Assembly (NCBI RefSeq): GCF_000211815.1 | Contig: NZ_GL890823.1 | Coordinates: 154,369 to 218,368, forward strand | DNA: 64,000 bases | Reading direction: 5' to 3' | From: Moorena producens 3L | GTDB taxonomy: Bacteria > Cyanobacteriota > Cyanobacteriia > Cyanobacteriales > Coleofasciculaceae | Part shown: piece by piece, positions 36,704-44,120 of the stretch | Position numbering within the stretch: position 1 is the stretch's first letter | Layout of the letters: each line of letters starts with the position of its first letter | Made by a program: the position numbers and the translations under genes | Notes under the pieces: model-generated | Databases searched by the model: none | The model's input: the letters and a program-made list of their open reading frames with translations, nothing else | What the model was told of the DNA's origin: nothing

Positions 36704-37699
36704 GTGACTATTCAAACTCAACGTACTAGTGGTTTTATCGACCCCTGCCCTTATATTGCTATCGGGTCTACACTACTGGTATTTTTAGCCTTATTCCATG
36801 GTTATCGGTTCCAGAAAACACTGCTATCTACTACCGTCAGTGCCAGGGAAGAGGAACCGCTGCAACTTCAAACACTGTCCCTCAAGCGCCAGCTGATTGG
36901 TGCTCTTCGCATAGAAGCTAAAGCAAAAATTCCCCTTAACCGATGGGTTACTTATGAAATCCAGTTACTCGATGGCCAAGGTCAAGCATTCGCCTCCGCC
37001 ATCAAGCAAGCCTGGAATGAATCAGGAACTTGGTATGATGATGGGGAGTCTGGTAGTTGGCAAGACGATGACCTGTTAGCAGGACTTGATGTTCGCGCCA
37101 AGCAGGAAGAGATGGTGACCATTGCCATTGCAGTTTTGGAGTATGGGGATACATCAGGAAAAGTACTTGATCAACCAGTGCCGTTTCAGGTAACTGTCCA
37201 AAATGGAGTGATAGATACGCGCTATCTTTGGCCAGGTTTAGTGGGGACATTATGTCTGACCTTGATGACTTTATATGCAACGCCATTAACCGGGAAAAAA
37301 GCCATCTTCAAAACGATTAACGATAGCGACCCCAGCGATCGCGCTACTGTCGGTGGTGCAAATCGCCTTGTGCGGGTTAAAGTTGATGTTAAGGCAGATG
37401 AAACTTCCCCATCAAAACTAGAAGTTCGCCTTTTTCTCAAGGACTCCTATGGTGAGCAAATCTATAACCATTCGTTTCCCTTGCCTATGACCTATCTCAA
37501 AAACAACGGCAAGATCAAGGGAGCAACAGGTAAACTACAAACATTCTTCCTGTTGGAATCTCGCAGTTCCTATGGCTTCTATGTGGAAGTATGCCCAGAT
37601 GCATCTGTCGATCGCACAACCTTGAGAGTTATTGATGGCAACCGTACCTTCACAAGCGTTGAGGTGGTAAAAATTAGTCCAACCTTTGATACGCCATGA
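36704..37699 (+). CDS. Membrane protein of unknown function next to spermidine-synthase-like gene
   Basis: A 331-residue protein starting with GTG. Two hydrophobic helices are visible: residues 18-38 (IAIGSTLLVFLALFHGYRF) and about 175-195 (LWPGLVGTLCLTLMTLYATPL). Between them is a soluble beta-rich domain with WNESGTWYDDGESGSWQDDD, and after the second helix another beta-rich domain with LEVRLFLKDSYGEQIYNHSF. I do not recognise the family with certainty. The acidic GTW...GSW motif recalls DUF4178-type proteins, which occur beside polyamine-synthase-like genes in bacteria. It precedes a small membrane protein and the aminopropyltransferase-like gene on the same strand. Confidence 0.72.
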   Translation: MTIQTQRTSGFIDPCPYIAIGSTLLVFLALFHGYRFQKTLLSTTVSAREEEPLQLQTLSLKRQLIGALRIEAKAKIPLNRWVTYEIQLLDGQGQAFASAIKQAWNESGTWYDDGESGSWQDDDLLAGLDVRAKQEEMVTIAIAVLEYGDTSGKVLDQPVPFQVTVQNGVIDTRYLWPGLVGTLCLTLMTLYATPLTGKKAIFKTINDSDPSDRATVGGANRLVRVKVDVKADETSPSKLEVRLFLKDSYGEQIYNHSFPLPMTYLKNNGKIKGATGKLQTFFLLESRSSYGFYVEVCPDASVDRTTLRVIDGNRTFTSVEVVKISPTFDTP

Positions 37700-37706
37700 A
37701 TAGCTT

Positions 37707-37836
37707 ATATCATGTCCGGATAATTAGTTATCAAAAACCTTATTCGATGAAACCTTACTTCTTTACTTCTGCCTTCTGCCTTCTGCCTTCTGCCTTGTTT
37801 TTGCCCTTAGTATAAGTATTCAACCGGACATGATAT
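37707..37836. mobile_element. MITE-like element of 130 bp
   Basis: Perfect 13-bp inverted ends ATATCATGTCCGG and CCGGACATGATAT enclose a core with four TTCTGCC/TTCTGCCT heptamers (about 37768-37797). No coding capacity. It lies between the two membrane-protein genes. Confidence 0.65.
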
Positions 37837-37883
37837 TAGAAACAGCTAGGGGAGTGTCAAACAGTTTTAGCTGTTTCACGGGC

Positions 37884-37929
37884 TTCGAGCAAGATGCTCC
37901 CACTACGCGAGCAAGATGCTCGCACTACT
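37884..37929. repeat. Two tandem GCGAGCAAGATGCTCGCACTAC units
   Basis: The unit GAGCAAGATGCTC is itself palindromic and is repeated at 37889 and 37911. A short dispersed repeat directly before the next small gene; it explains the spurious N-terminal extension of that ORF. Confidence 0.7.
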
Positions 37930-37956
37930 TCTATTTTCCATCCAGGAATTGATCCC

Positions 37957-38187
37957 ATGTTGACTAAAATTTTGACAGCGACGACAGTTGCGATCGCACT
38001 ATTTACCATAATCGCAGGTTACACTCAGCGTTCAGCCCTTGTCCTGCGGGAAGAAAAACAAAATAACTACTGGCCCCGACATCGGACATATTTATCCGGT
38101 TACTATTATCTAGGTATTTGGAAATCGTCCCCCAATCGCTCAGACTATGGTAGCTTTCGCGGAGGCGGTCCGGCTACCGGGAAATAG
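37957..38187 (+). CDS. Small membrane/secreted protein
   Basis: A 76-residue protein from ATG at 37957 (MLTKILTATTVAIALFTIIAGYTQRSALVLREE). It has one N-terminal hydrophobic segment and a short Tyr/Gly-rich soluble part (YYYLGIWKSSPNRSDYGSFRGGG). The upstream 63 bases of the open frame are repeat DNA. It ends 3 bp before the aminopropyltransferase-like gene, so the two are co-transcribed. Function unknown. Confidence 0.68.
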   Translation: MLTKILTATTVAIALFTIIAGYTQRSALVLREEKQNNYWPRHRTYLSGYYYLGIWKSSPNRSDYGSFRGGGPATGK

Positions 38188-38190
38188 ACG

Positions 38191-39771
38191 ATGGAAGATG
38201 CGATATCAGATGGGAAACCGATACCTAACTCTAGCATCCCATCCCTCAAACGGGACCAGCGTTGGTTGCTCATGATTGCTGCTGCGGTTTCCTCAATTTG
38301 TGGACTAGCGGTAGAACTGTTGCTGGGAACTCTAGCAAGTTACTTGGTAGGGAATCAAGCTCTATCCTATGGTATTTCCGTTGGAGTATTTCTCGCAGCA
38401 ATGGGTCTAGGGTCTTACCTGAGTCAGTTTATTGCTGTCAATCAGACCAATTCCCCATCTCTACAACACCAACTACTCTTAGTCTTTGTCAAAGTTGAAC
38501 TACTCATTGCTCCCCTAACTGCCCTATTGCCTTTGGGACTATTTGCTGTATTTGTTAGCAATGGTTCCATCTGGCTGGGTTTATTCTTCGTCACTATTGT
38601 CCTGGGAGTACTAGCAGGACTGGAAGTGCCGCTACTGACCCGAATTCTGGAATTGGACAAAGGGGTGCGGGAAGCATTAGCAGGTGTTTTAGCCTTAGAC
38701 TATTTGGGAGCACTACTGGGTTCCCTCGCTTTTCCCATCCTCTTATTACCCATTATCGGTTTATTTCCTACGGCTTTTGTCTTAGGGTCATTACCCGCCT
38801 TGATGGTGTTTGCCATTGGCAGACGCTTTCCCAGACTGCGGCCCTGGGGATATTTGGGTTTAACCCTAGGTATTCTCCTGTTTACCTTGGCTCCCTTAGC
38901 CATTCCGATTAGCGACAAGCTGGAAAATACTCTGTATAGTGGGCCAGTGATCACCCGCATCCAGTCTCCCTACCAACGCATTGTCCTCACACGACAAGGA
39001 CAGGATGTTCGTCTCTTCCTCAATGGCGATTTGCAATTTTCCACCCTCGACGAATACCGCTACCATGAAGCTTTAGTGCATCCCGCCATGAGTGCTAGTG
39101 TTGGTAGGCGTCGGGTTCTGGTGTTGGGTGGAGGTGATGGTATGGCCTTGCGGGAAGTGCTCAAATGGCCAGAAGTCGAACGAGTCCTACTGATCGATTT
39201 AGACAGCGAGGTTGTCAAATTAGCTAGTCATCACCCTCAATTAGTCCAAGTTAACGATAACTCATTTTCCGACCCCCGTGTCGAAGTGTTGTATGCTGAT
39301 GCTTTCATTAGGGCACCCGCACTCAACGAAACCTTTGATGTGATTATTGCCGACTTTCCCGACCCCGATCAAAAGATTATTGCCAAGCTTTATGCAGAAG
39401 GATTCTACCGCCGTCTCTTACCGCGATTAGCAGACAAAGGCATTTTTGTGACTCAGGCATCTAGTCCCTTTTTTGCTCCCAATGTTCTGAGTTGTATTGC
39501 CGCAACCTTGGAAAATGTGGGACTATTAGTTCATCCCTATGTTATAGATGTCCCCAGCTTTGGGCCTTGGGGTTTTGTCCTAGCATCAAGGCGATCGATT
39601 CAGCCGGACACCCTCAATTTATCGGTATCAACTCGCTTTCTGACCCCAGGCATTTTACACTCCTTGTTTGAGCTGCCAGGAGATATTAAGTTGGGTAATG
39701 TCGAGGTCAACCGCCTTGCTCATCCTGTGATTGTACGCTACCAATCTGACCCCCGTTGGGCAGCTTACTAA
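38191..39771 (+). CDS. Membrane-anchored spermidine-synthase-like aminopropyltransferase
   Basis: A 526-residue protein. The N-terminal half has about seven membrane helices (for example WLLMIAAAVSSICGLAVELLLG, LGSLAFPILLLPIIGLF, LGLTLGILLFTLAPLAIPI). The C-terminal half is a Rossmann methyltransferase-like domain of the polyamine aminopropyltransferase family with LVLGGGDGMALREVLKWPEV and LLIDLDSEVV. The acidic position usually read as VDxxDP is IADFPDPDQ here. This membrane-fused form is common in bacteria, and whether it makes spermidine or modifies another substrate is not settled. It lies in a plus-strand set with two small membrane proteins. Confidence 0.85.
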   Translation: MEDAISDGKPIPNSSIPSLKRDQRWLLMIAAAVSSICGLAVELLLGTLASYLVGNQALSYGISVGVFLAAMGLGSYLSQFIAVNQTNSPSLQHQLLLVFVKVELLIAPLTALLPLGLFAVFVSNGSIWLGLFFVTIVLGVLAGLEVPLLTRILELDKGVREALAGVLALDYLGALLGSLAFPILLLPIIGLFPTAFVLGSLPALMVFAIGRRFPRLRPWGYLGLTLGILLFTLAPLAIPISDKLENTLYSGPVITRIQSPYQRIVLTRQGQDVRLFLNGDLQFSTLDEYRYHEALVHPAMSASVGRRRVLVLGGGDGMALREVLKWPEVERVLLIDLDSEVVKLASHHPQLVQVNDNSFSDPRVEVLYADAFIRAPALNETFDVIIADFPDPDQKIIAKLYAEGFYRRLLPRLADKGIFVTQASSPFFAPNVLSCIAATLENVGLLVHPYVIDVPSFGPWGFVLASRRSIQPDTLNLSVSTRFLTPGILHSLFELPGDIKLGNVEVNRLAHPVIVRYQSDPRWAAY

Positions 39772-39786
39772 AAAAATTGGGTTTAA

Positions 39787-39810
39787 AGCCCCCTCCTTCT
39801 AGGACGGCTT
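39787..39810. mobile_element. Solo IS200/IS605 right-end-like hairpin
   Basis: AGCCCCCTCCTTCTAGGACG followed by GCTT shares the CTTCTAGGACGG core of the tnpB element end at 34312-34332, but no transposon gene is next to it. It sits 15 bp after the aminopropyltransferase-like stop codon and could serve as a terminator. Confidence 0.5.
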
Positions 39811-39841
39811 TCTATTGAAAACTGTTCTGACGTTTGTCGCC

Positions 39842-40114
39842 AGTTAGCAAGTAGGGTGGGCAGTGCTTGAGACAGATCAGATCACCTCAGCTTTGTGCTT
39901 AGATAGGCACTGCCCACCGACGATTAATCCCAATGGTGCCAGATATGATTAGAAACATCTCCACGATCACGAATTGTCTGAAGAGACTATAGTCAATCAA
40001 CGTTTTATCCTAATAACTTACCATTGAAATATTTAGATTAAATTCCTTTATCGTTACCGGAGCGATAATGTTATCAAGCTTATTGACTTTGAATAATTTC
40101 TGTGATCGGAATAG
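39842..40114. repeat. Duplicated segment, copy 2, block A
   Basis: Same orientation as 34945-35216. It starts with an inverted repeat GTGGGCAGTGC...GCACTGCCCAC (39857-39920) and continues into the 3' end of the brnA-like gene, which in copy 1 is reduced to about 30 bp. Confidence 0.8.
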
Positions 40115-40340
40115 TTTCCTGATCTCCTTCTACTTCTATCGATTGATGCCGAATGTGCTGACGCAACACCTGATTAATCAAGGTTTGATAATTGCCTCCA
40201 CCAGATAGATGTACCTGCTCACGAAACCACTCAATAACATCGTTATCTAAACAAATTGTGATCCGAGTTTTACCAGATGGCATCGGGTCAATCGCGCCAC
40301 GCTTACCTTGACTAAAATCATACTCAGCTTCCATCTTCAT
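40080..40340 (-). CDS. brnA: BrnA-type antitoxin, orphaned
   Basis: An 86-residue BrnA-family antitoxin: the C-terminal ribbon-helix-helix is TRITICLDNDVIEWFREQVHLSGGGNYQTLINQVLRQHI. Its ATG overlaps the stop of the upstream BrnT remnant (ATGA), the classical brnT-brnA order. BrnA binds BrnT and the operon's own promoter. Because the toxin gene is cut to its last third, only the antitoxin can be made, and its promoter is also gone. Confidence 0.8.
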   Translation of the reverse strand: MKMEAEYDFSQGKRGAIDPMPSGKTRITICLDNDVIEWFREQVHLSGGGNYQTLINQVLRQHIRHQSIEVEGDQETIPITEIIQSQ

Positions 40341-40436
40341 CCCTCCAAATATTGTTTACGTTCAGTACGAGTGGCTTTGCGAGCTGAAATCAAACGGATT
40401 TGATCACCTCGCCAGGTATAGACCACAACCAAAACG
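40337..40436 (-). pseudogene. BrnT toxin remnant (C-terminal third)
   Basis: Reading VLVVVYTWRGDQIRLISARK followed by ATRTERKQYLEG and stop, this is the C-terminal end of BrnT ribonuclease toxins (consensus RLISARKATKRERRQYEE). It is cut at 40437 by a dispersed repeat beginning GGGTGCATCTCA. Confidence 0.75.
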
Positions 40437-40548
40437 GGTGCATCTCAATGCATGCTATTTGACGCGGTGGTGCGTTACGGGCAACAACCTAACACTTGCT
40501 ATGGCTTGCGTCTTGGCGAGCCCGTCCCTAACACACCCTACGCCTAAA
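40434..40548. repeat. GGTGCATCTCA...TAACACACCCTAC repeat
   Basis: Left arm GGTGCATCTCA and TTTGACGCGGTGGTGCGTTACGG, right arm CCCTAACACACCCTACG; the arms are partly complementary. A second copy is at 41395-41506. This copy truncates brnT. Confidence 0.75.
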
Positions 40549-40642
40549 TTCTAAATTATAAATTCTTAATTCTTAATTATAAATTCTTAATTCTTAATTA
40601 TAAATTCTTAATTCTTAATTCTTAATTCTTAATTCTAAATTC
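40549..40642. repeat. AT-rich TTAATTCTTAATTATAAATTC repeats
   Basis: Tandem imperfect units of AATTCTTAATTATAAATTCTT and TTAATTC heptamers, about 95 bp. Related words on the other strand are at 36500-36565. Confidence 0.75.
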
Positions 40643-40799
40643 CCTCTTTCGATAAGTATCAAAAAAAAATAGCCGTAGAAATACTATCCACGACTATTTC
40701 AATTTCTTATGTCACAAAATTAGCAAACTTAACCTGATCAGTTCCTATCTGATTCGACCAAAACCAAGGCCCCCGGGGAGAAACCCCCCCAGAAATTTA

Positions 40800-40852
40800 G
40801 CGATGCAGCGCGGTCTTGGGGGTTTCCCCCATGAGCGACTGCATCAAGACAA
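40800..40852. repeat. 53-bp palindromic insertion (GATGCAGCGCGGTCTTGG type)
   Basis: Contains GGGGGTTTCCCCC at its centre and CGATGCAGC / GACTGCATC at its arms. It is absent at the matching position of copy 1, where AGAAATTTA joins directly to AGGTGTTATGG. Confidence 0.75.
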
Positions 40853-40856
40853 AGTG

Positions 40857-41060
40857 TTATGGCAACAACCAATACTTGGTGATTGTAGTGATCACTTCCC
40901 CTGGAACATCAGTCGGTTCCAGAGGGGTCCATTCCGCTATCTCTGCATAGCCTAATGCGTAAAGCATCTGCATGCTATAAATTACTGCTTCACGAGAACC
41001 TTTCAGAGTTTGATGAGCAGGTTGTTTCTTGAAGTTTTGGCTGAATTGTTGTGACATCAT
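40857..41060 (-). CDS. Small conserved hypothetical protein, copy 2
   Basis: A 67-residue protein, identical to the copy at 35816-36019 except for Ser at position 7. Same flanking hairpin and upstream sequence. An unusual Trp/Thr/Pro segment, EWTPLEPTDVPGEV, suggests a folded domain rather than random sequence. Function unknown. Confidence 0.68.
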   Translation of the reverse strand: MMSQQFSQNFKKQPAHQTLKGSREAVIYSMQMLYALGYAEIAEWTPLEPTDVPGEVITTITKYWLLP

Positions 41061-41164
41061 AAAAAATTTAATTTCGGTTAATATTGATTATTGTAATGAT
41101 TATAGCTTTAATTGTCAAGGGTTTTGAGAAGTTTTTTTTGGTAGTTTTGGGATTAATAAAAAAT

Positions 41165-41300
41165 AAGCGATCGCGTAGCGTATATTTCATATAATCGCTT
41201 TTATAAAATTAGCGATCGCGTAGCGTGACTTCGGTCAATCGCACAAGGGCGGAAGCTTAGCTTCATCGCGTAGCGTGACTTCGGTCAATCGCGTAGGTTT
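41165..41300. repeat. HIP1-containing repeats (GCGATCGCGTAGCGTGACTTCGG)
   Basis: Three units of GCGATCGCGTAGCGT or ATCGCGTAGCGTGACTTCGG at about 41167, 41212 and 41264. Non-coding. Confidence 0.7.
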
Positions 41301-41394
41301 TTTTTCAGAGAATCCCTTAGTTTTTAACTATTAGTTTTTATAGCATTTATTGCCTTAAAGTCCCCCTTTTTAAGGGGGACCAACGGGGGATCGG

Positions 41395-41506
41395 TTGGGT
41401 GCATCTCATTTTTGCTGTTTGACACCGTGGTGCGTTACGGGGCGGGCTATCCAAACCCTAGCTACGAGGCGGAAAATGAGGCCACCCCTAACGCACCCTA
41501 CCCAAC
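41395..41506. repeat. GGTGCATCTCA...TAACGCACCCTAC repeat, second copy
   Basis: Same arms as 40434-40548 with a different interior; the right arm is CCCTAACGCACCCTACCC. Confidence 0.7.
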
Positions 41507-41544
41507 TGGAAGGGGTTAGGGCTGGGTTCCTCTTGCCTCTTTTC

Positions 41545-41587
41545 TGTTCCCTGTTCCCTGTTCCCTGTTCCCTGTTCCCTGTTCCCT
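41545..41587. repeat. Heptamer run TGTTCCC
   Basis: Six tandem perfect TGTTCCC units, complementary to the GGGAACA runs elsewhere. Confidence 0.85.
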
Positions 41588-41647
41588 AAAACCAGAAAAT
41601 TTGTACCTCACAAACTTGAAATCCGCTAGACAACCCCAGACCAAGAG

Positions 41648-42610
41648 CTACAACCAATATCTACAGACTTGACTAGGATCTGGTTTCACCGACTTCATCG
41701 TTTTGTCCTGATCGTAGTCAAAGGTTCTCTCACAAAAGCCACTTTCACTCTCCAACGCACAATTCAAAACAGTTTTATAATTTTTGTAATGATGATTGTC
41801 TATAACATCAAATTTACCCATTAAGTTGTCTCGAGAAAATGAAACTAGATAGGCATAGGGCAAATGCTGATATCCTTCATATTTAAATGGGTCACAAGGA
41901 ACTTTGTCATAAACATTTTGGATACGAATAGTTCGTGTCTCGGGGTTTTGTTGCGGTGCCTGTTGTTGATAAAATTCTACAAATGCTTGGTTGCCTACAC
42001 GAGGGGAAGCATAGTTGTAGCTTGCAGACTTGATATCTGGTCTAGACAACGCCATATCAAGTGTGAATAAAGTGCTCAGTGTAGAGCCTAAACTATGGCC
42101 AGTAATATACAGAGTATCGATCGGTTTTTCAGATGCTTGGTATTTATCAACTAGGGCAAACACCTGATTCTGCATCGAGGGTGTGTTCCCATCACTATTG
42201 GAATAGATATGGTAGAAACCTGATTCAACCCTAAGCTTAGATGGCACTACAACATCTTCCTGATAAGGTACAAATGTTGTATGATTAACACCAAAAGTAT
42301 CTATTAGATCCTCTGTGGAATAAGTACCTCTAAAGGCAAATATATAAGTGTAAGGAGACTGCTGAGATCGAAACACTACACCATAACACTCAACAGTTTT
42401 GTATTTATTAAAAATCGCATCAACACCAGTCCAGTAGTCTACAAAATCATAACCATCCGGTGGAGACACCTCAAGACACTCAGCAGGGTTTTGCTTATCA
42501 AAAGCATCATAAGTTAGACTGCTTGCTTGCGCTAAAAGGATGGCCCTGGTGGAATCAAGGTCAGCAGTTGTGAGGTAAGTAATTGTGTTATCCATCACGC
42601 ATGCTTTCAT
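41648..42610 (-). CDS. Class 3 lipase-like hydrolase
   Basis: About 320 residues of the lipase_3 fold. The nucleophile motif is ITGHSLGSTLSTLF, preceded by IFAFRGTYSTEDLIDTF (the FRGT oxyanion strand) and followed by YASPRVGNQAFVEFY and NVYDKVPCDPF, which carries the catalytic Asp; HYKNY near the end may supply the His. No signal peptide is seen. The start is uncertain: ATG at 42610 directly abuts a perfect 26-bp palindrome, and an ATG at 42595 (MDNTITYL) is equally possible. The longer frame to 42712 is repeat sequence. It probably hydrolyses an acyl ester. Confidence 0.85.
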   Translation of the reverse strand: MKACVMDNTITYLTTADLDSTRAILLAQASSLTYDAFDKQNPAECLEVSPPDGYDFVDYWTGVDAIFNKYKTVECYGVVFRSQQSPYTYIFAFRGTYSTEDLIDTFGVNHTTFVPYQEDVVVPSKLRVESGFYHIYSNSDGNTPSMQNQVFALVDKYQASEKPIDTLYITGHSLGSTLSTLFTLDMALSRPDIKSASYNYASPRVGNQAFVEFYQQQAPQQNPETRTIRIQNVYDKVPCDPFKYEGYQHLPYAYLVSFSRDNLMGKFDVIDNHHYKNYKTVLNCALESESGFCERTFDYDQDKTMKSVKPDPSQVCRYWL

Positions 42611-42636
42611 TAGGATTGCTATATATAGCAATCCTA
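42611..42636. repeat. Perfect 26-bp palindrome before the lipase start
   Basis: TAGGATTGCTATATATAGCA followed by ATCCTA. The half-site TTAGGATTGCTATA recurs at 35590 and 42749. It would fold over the mRNA start of the lipase gene. Confidence 0.75.
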
Positions 42637-42815
42637 TCTGATTTGTGAAAGAAATGGTCTGCTTTAAGGCAGGAAGCAGACGGCAGATGGCAGAAGGGAA
42701 GGGAGAAGGCACCAGTTTTTAACAATTCCAGTGATTTTACAAATAATTTAGGATTGCTATATAGGCTTCCTCCCCAGCAGCAAGGATGAAGCCAATGGCA
42801 TTACTGTCGAGTCTG

Positions 42816-43106
42816 TTAAACCCTAGTCATGTAATTATTTTTTGCACAAAAGTCTATACAATTAATTGCTGCTTCAGAATTAGCAACAGAGGGATGCACG
42901 GTACATTTAAGACGATAATCACCAGTAAAAAACTGACAGTTAGAACAGGGAATTTGATGCAGTCGTTTGGCAACAGCAAAACTTTCTCGGACTGCTGACA
43001 AAACCGTCCAAGCTAGAATCATCATTATCCCCCAAGCCAAACAAAAGCAAATCAAGTCTAGATAAGGCTGGAGGGCATAGATCAGTACGTAAAGAAGTTG
43101 AAACAC
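42816..43106 (-). CDS. Small membrane protein with Cys cluster
   Basis: A 96-residue protein starting with GTG. A long hydrophobic segment (YLDLICFCLAWGIMMILAWTVL) is followed by PCSNCQFFTGDYRLKCTVHP and INCIDFC, six Cys that could bind a metal or an FeS cluster. The arrangement is conserved-looking and not low complexity, so I take it as a real cyanobacterial hypothetical protein. Monocistronic. Confidence 0.68.
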   Translation of the reverse strand: MFQLLYVLIYALQPYLDLICFCLAWGIMMILAWTVLSAVRESFAVAKRLHQIPCSNCQFFTGDYRLKCTVHPSVANSEAAINCIDFCAKNNYMTRV

Positions 43107-43131
43107 AATTTAATAGACTTCTTGCAGAAGT

Positions 43132-43172
43132 CGGGAACAGGGAGCAGGGAGCAGGGAGCAGGGAGCAGGGAA
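43132..43172. repeat. Heptamer run GGGAGCA
   Basis: Five tandem GGGAGCA/GGGAACA units directly upstream of the small membrane-protein gene. Confidence 0.8.
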
Positions 43173-43241
43173 TAGGGAAGAGGTAACACATTTTGTGTAC
43201 CTCATAGCTATGATAAAAGCTATAATCTTTTCTCCTAATAA

Positions 43242-43877
43242 CTAAAAGGGAATATCATCTAAATCTTGTTGATGACTAGGGCTACCAGAGGTTGGGTTTT
43301 GAGGAGATGAAGACCCAAAAGAAGAGTCAAAGCTTTGCTCAGTATTTTGTTCAGTGCTGGTATAAGCAAAATCTTGTCCGGTATTGTTAGGAGAAGAAAC
43401 TGATGACGACATCCGATGTTGCTCCATGGATACCACCTTATCATGAGGTGCGACCCGTGGCGAATTTAATTCGCCAACGGAAAGCGCACCTATGGTTTGG
43501 GGACGAGATGGTTCTGGGGTCTGCTGGAAAGTTCTTTCCGAGCCCATGACTTGTGGCTCAAAGTGATCATCTGTTCCCAATTTGTGAATCCGGGAAACAT
43601 TCAATTCTGCCCGTTTTTCCTTGAACCCTTCTGGTCGCTCAATCACATTCATCCTTAAGCTACCTTCAATCACCACGCGATCGCCTGTGGAATAGTTTGT
43701 TTTAATTTCATTGGCCAAATATTCCCCCCAACCTACCACTTTTAAGGTGGATGGGGATTCCTCAGCCTTAACACTGGCGAATTGTACTAGCATCTGAGTC
43801 AGGGGTGTCTGATTCTCTGAGGTGTAACGCAGTTCTGGATCCTGAATAATTTGTGCCATTAAAATGCAGCTGTTCAT
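43242..43877 (-). CDS. ssb: Single-stranded DNA-binding protein with in-frame palindrome
   Basis: A 211-residue SSB: N-terminal OB fold (ILMAQIIQDPELRYTSENQTP, VVGWGEYLANEIKTNYSTGDRVVIEGSL) and a disordered Gln/Ser-rich linker ending in the acidic tip DLDDIPF, which recruits partner proteins. About residues 128-144 (IGALSVGELNSPRVAPH) are translated from a copy of the dispersed palindrome P, in frame. The insertion lies in the linker, where extra residues are tolerated. It binds ssDNA in replication and repair. It is monocistronic, preceded by a hairpin region. Confidence 0.93.
   Translation of the reverse strand: MNSCILMAQIIQDPELRYTSENQTPLTQMLVQFASVKAEESPSTLKVVGWGEYLANEIKTNYSTGDRVVIEGSLRMNVIERPEGFKEKRAELNVSRIHKLGTDDHFEPQVMGSERTFQQTPEPSRPQTIGALSVGELNSPRVAPHDKVVSMEQHRMSSSVSSPNNTGQDFAYTSTEQNTEQSFDSSFGSSSPQNPTSGSPSHQQDLDDIPF
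43446..43491. repeat. Dispersed palindrome family P, copy inside ssb
   Basis: AGGTGCGACCCGTGGCGAAT ... AACGGAAAGCGCACCT, 46 bp, fully within the ssb coding sequence without stop codons in the coding frame. Confidence 0.88.
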
Positions 43878-43990
43878 CTCCTATATCCCTGGTCCTTTGA
43901 ATGTTGACTCCTTATTATAGAACAAGCGTACCAGTACTCTTGGCTTTTCTTTGATTGAACTTAACCTACCAACAATTAACTACCAACAAG

Positions 43991-44097
43991 GGCATAGCGG
44001 TGACTTTCCTGAGGTCTACAAACACTCTTTAGGTGCGCTTTCCAATGGGCGAGTAAATCGCCCTTGGGTCGCACCTGAGGAAAGCCACCGCTATGCC
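43991..44097. repeat. Long hairpin with nested palindrome P between ssb and the sugar nucleotidyltransferase gene
   Basis: Outer arms GGCATAGCGGTGACTTTCCT (43991-44010, extending to 44014) and the near-complement CCTGAGGAAAGCCACCGCTA (44074-44093, extending to 44097) enclose a copy of palindrome P (44031-44076). It may end the transcript of the minus-strand gene that stops at 44121. Confidence 0.75.
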
Positions 44098-44120
44098 TGT
44101 TAAGAGCCGATTAATCGGAT

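Larger units (their letters stand above)
40661..41176. repeat. Duplicated segment, copy 2, block B
   Basis: Counterpart of 35660-36133 with the same hairpin (AATAGCCGTAG...CGACTATT) and the same small gene. Comparison of both copies shows small insertions in each. Confidence 0.8.

Noticed and set aside
41395..41589. 64-residue plus-strand frame
   Set aside because: Composed of a dispersed repeat and TGTTCCC heptamers.
42940..43191. 83-residue minus-strand frame with LFPIPCSLLPAPCS
   Set aside because: A heptamer-repeat shadow in another frame of the small membrane-protein gene.
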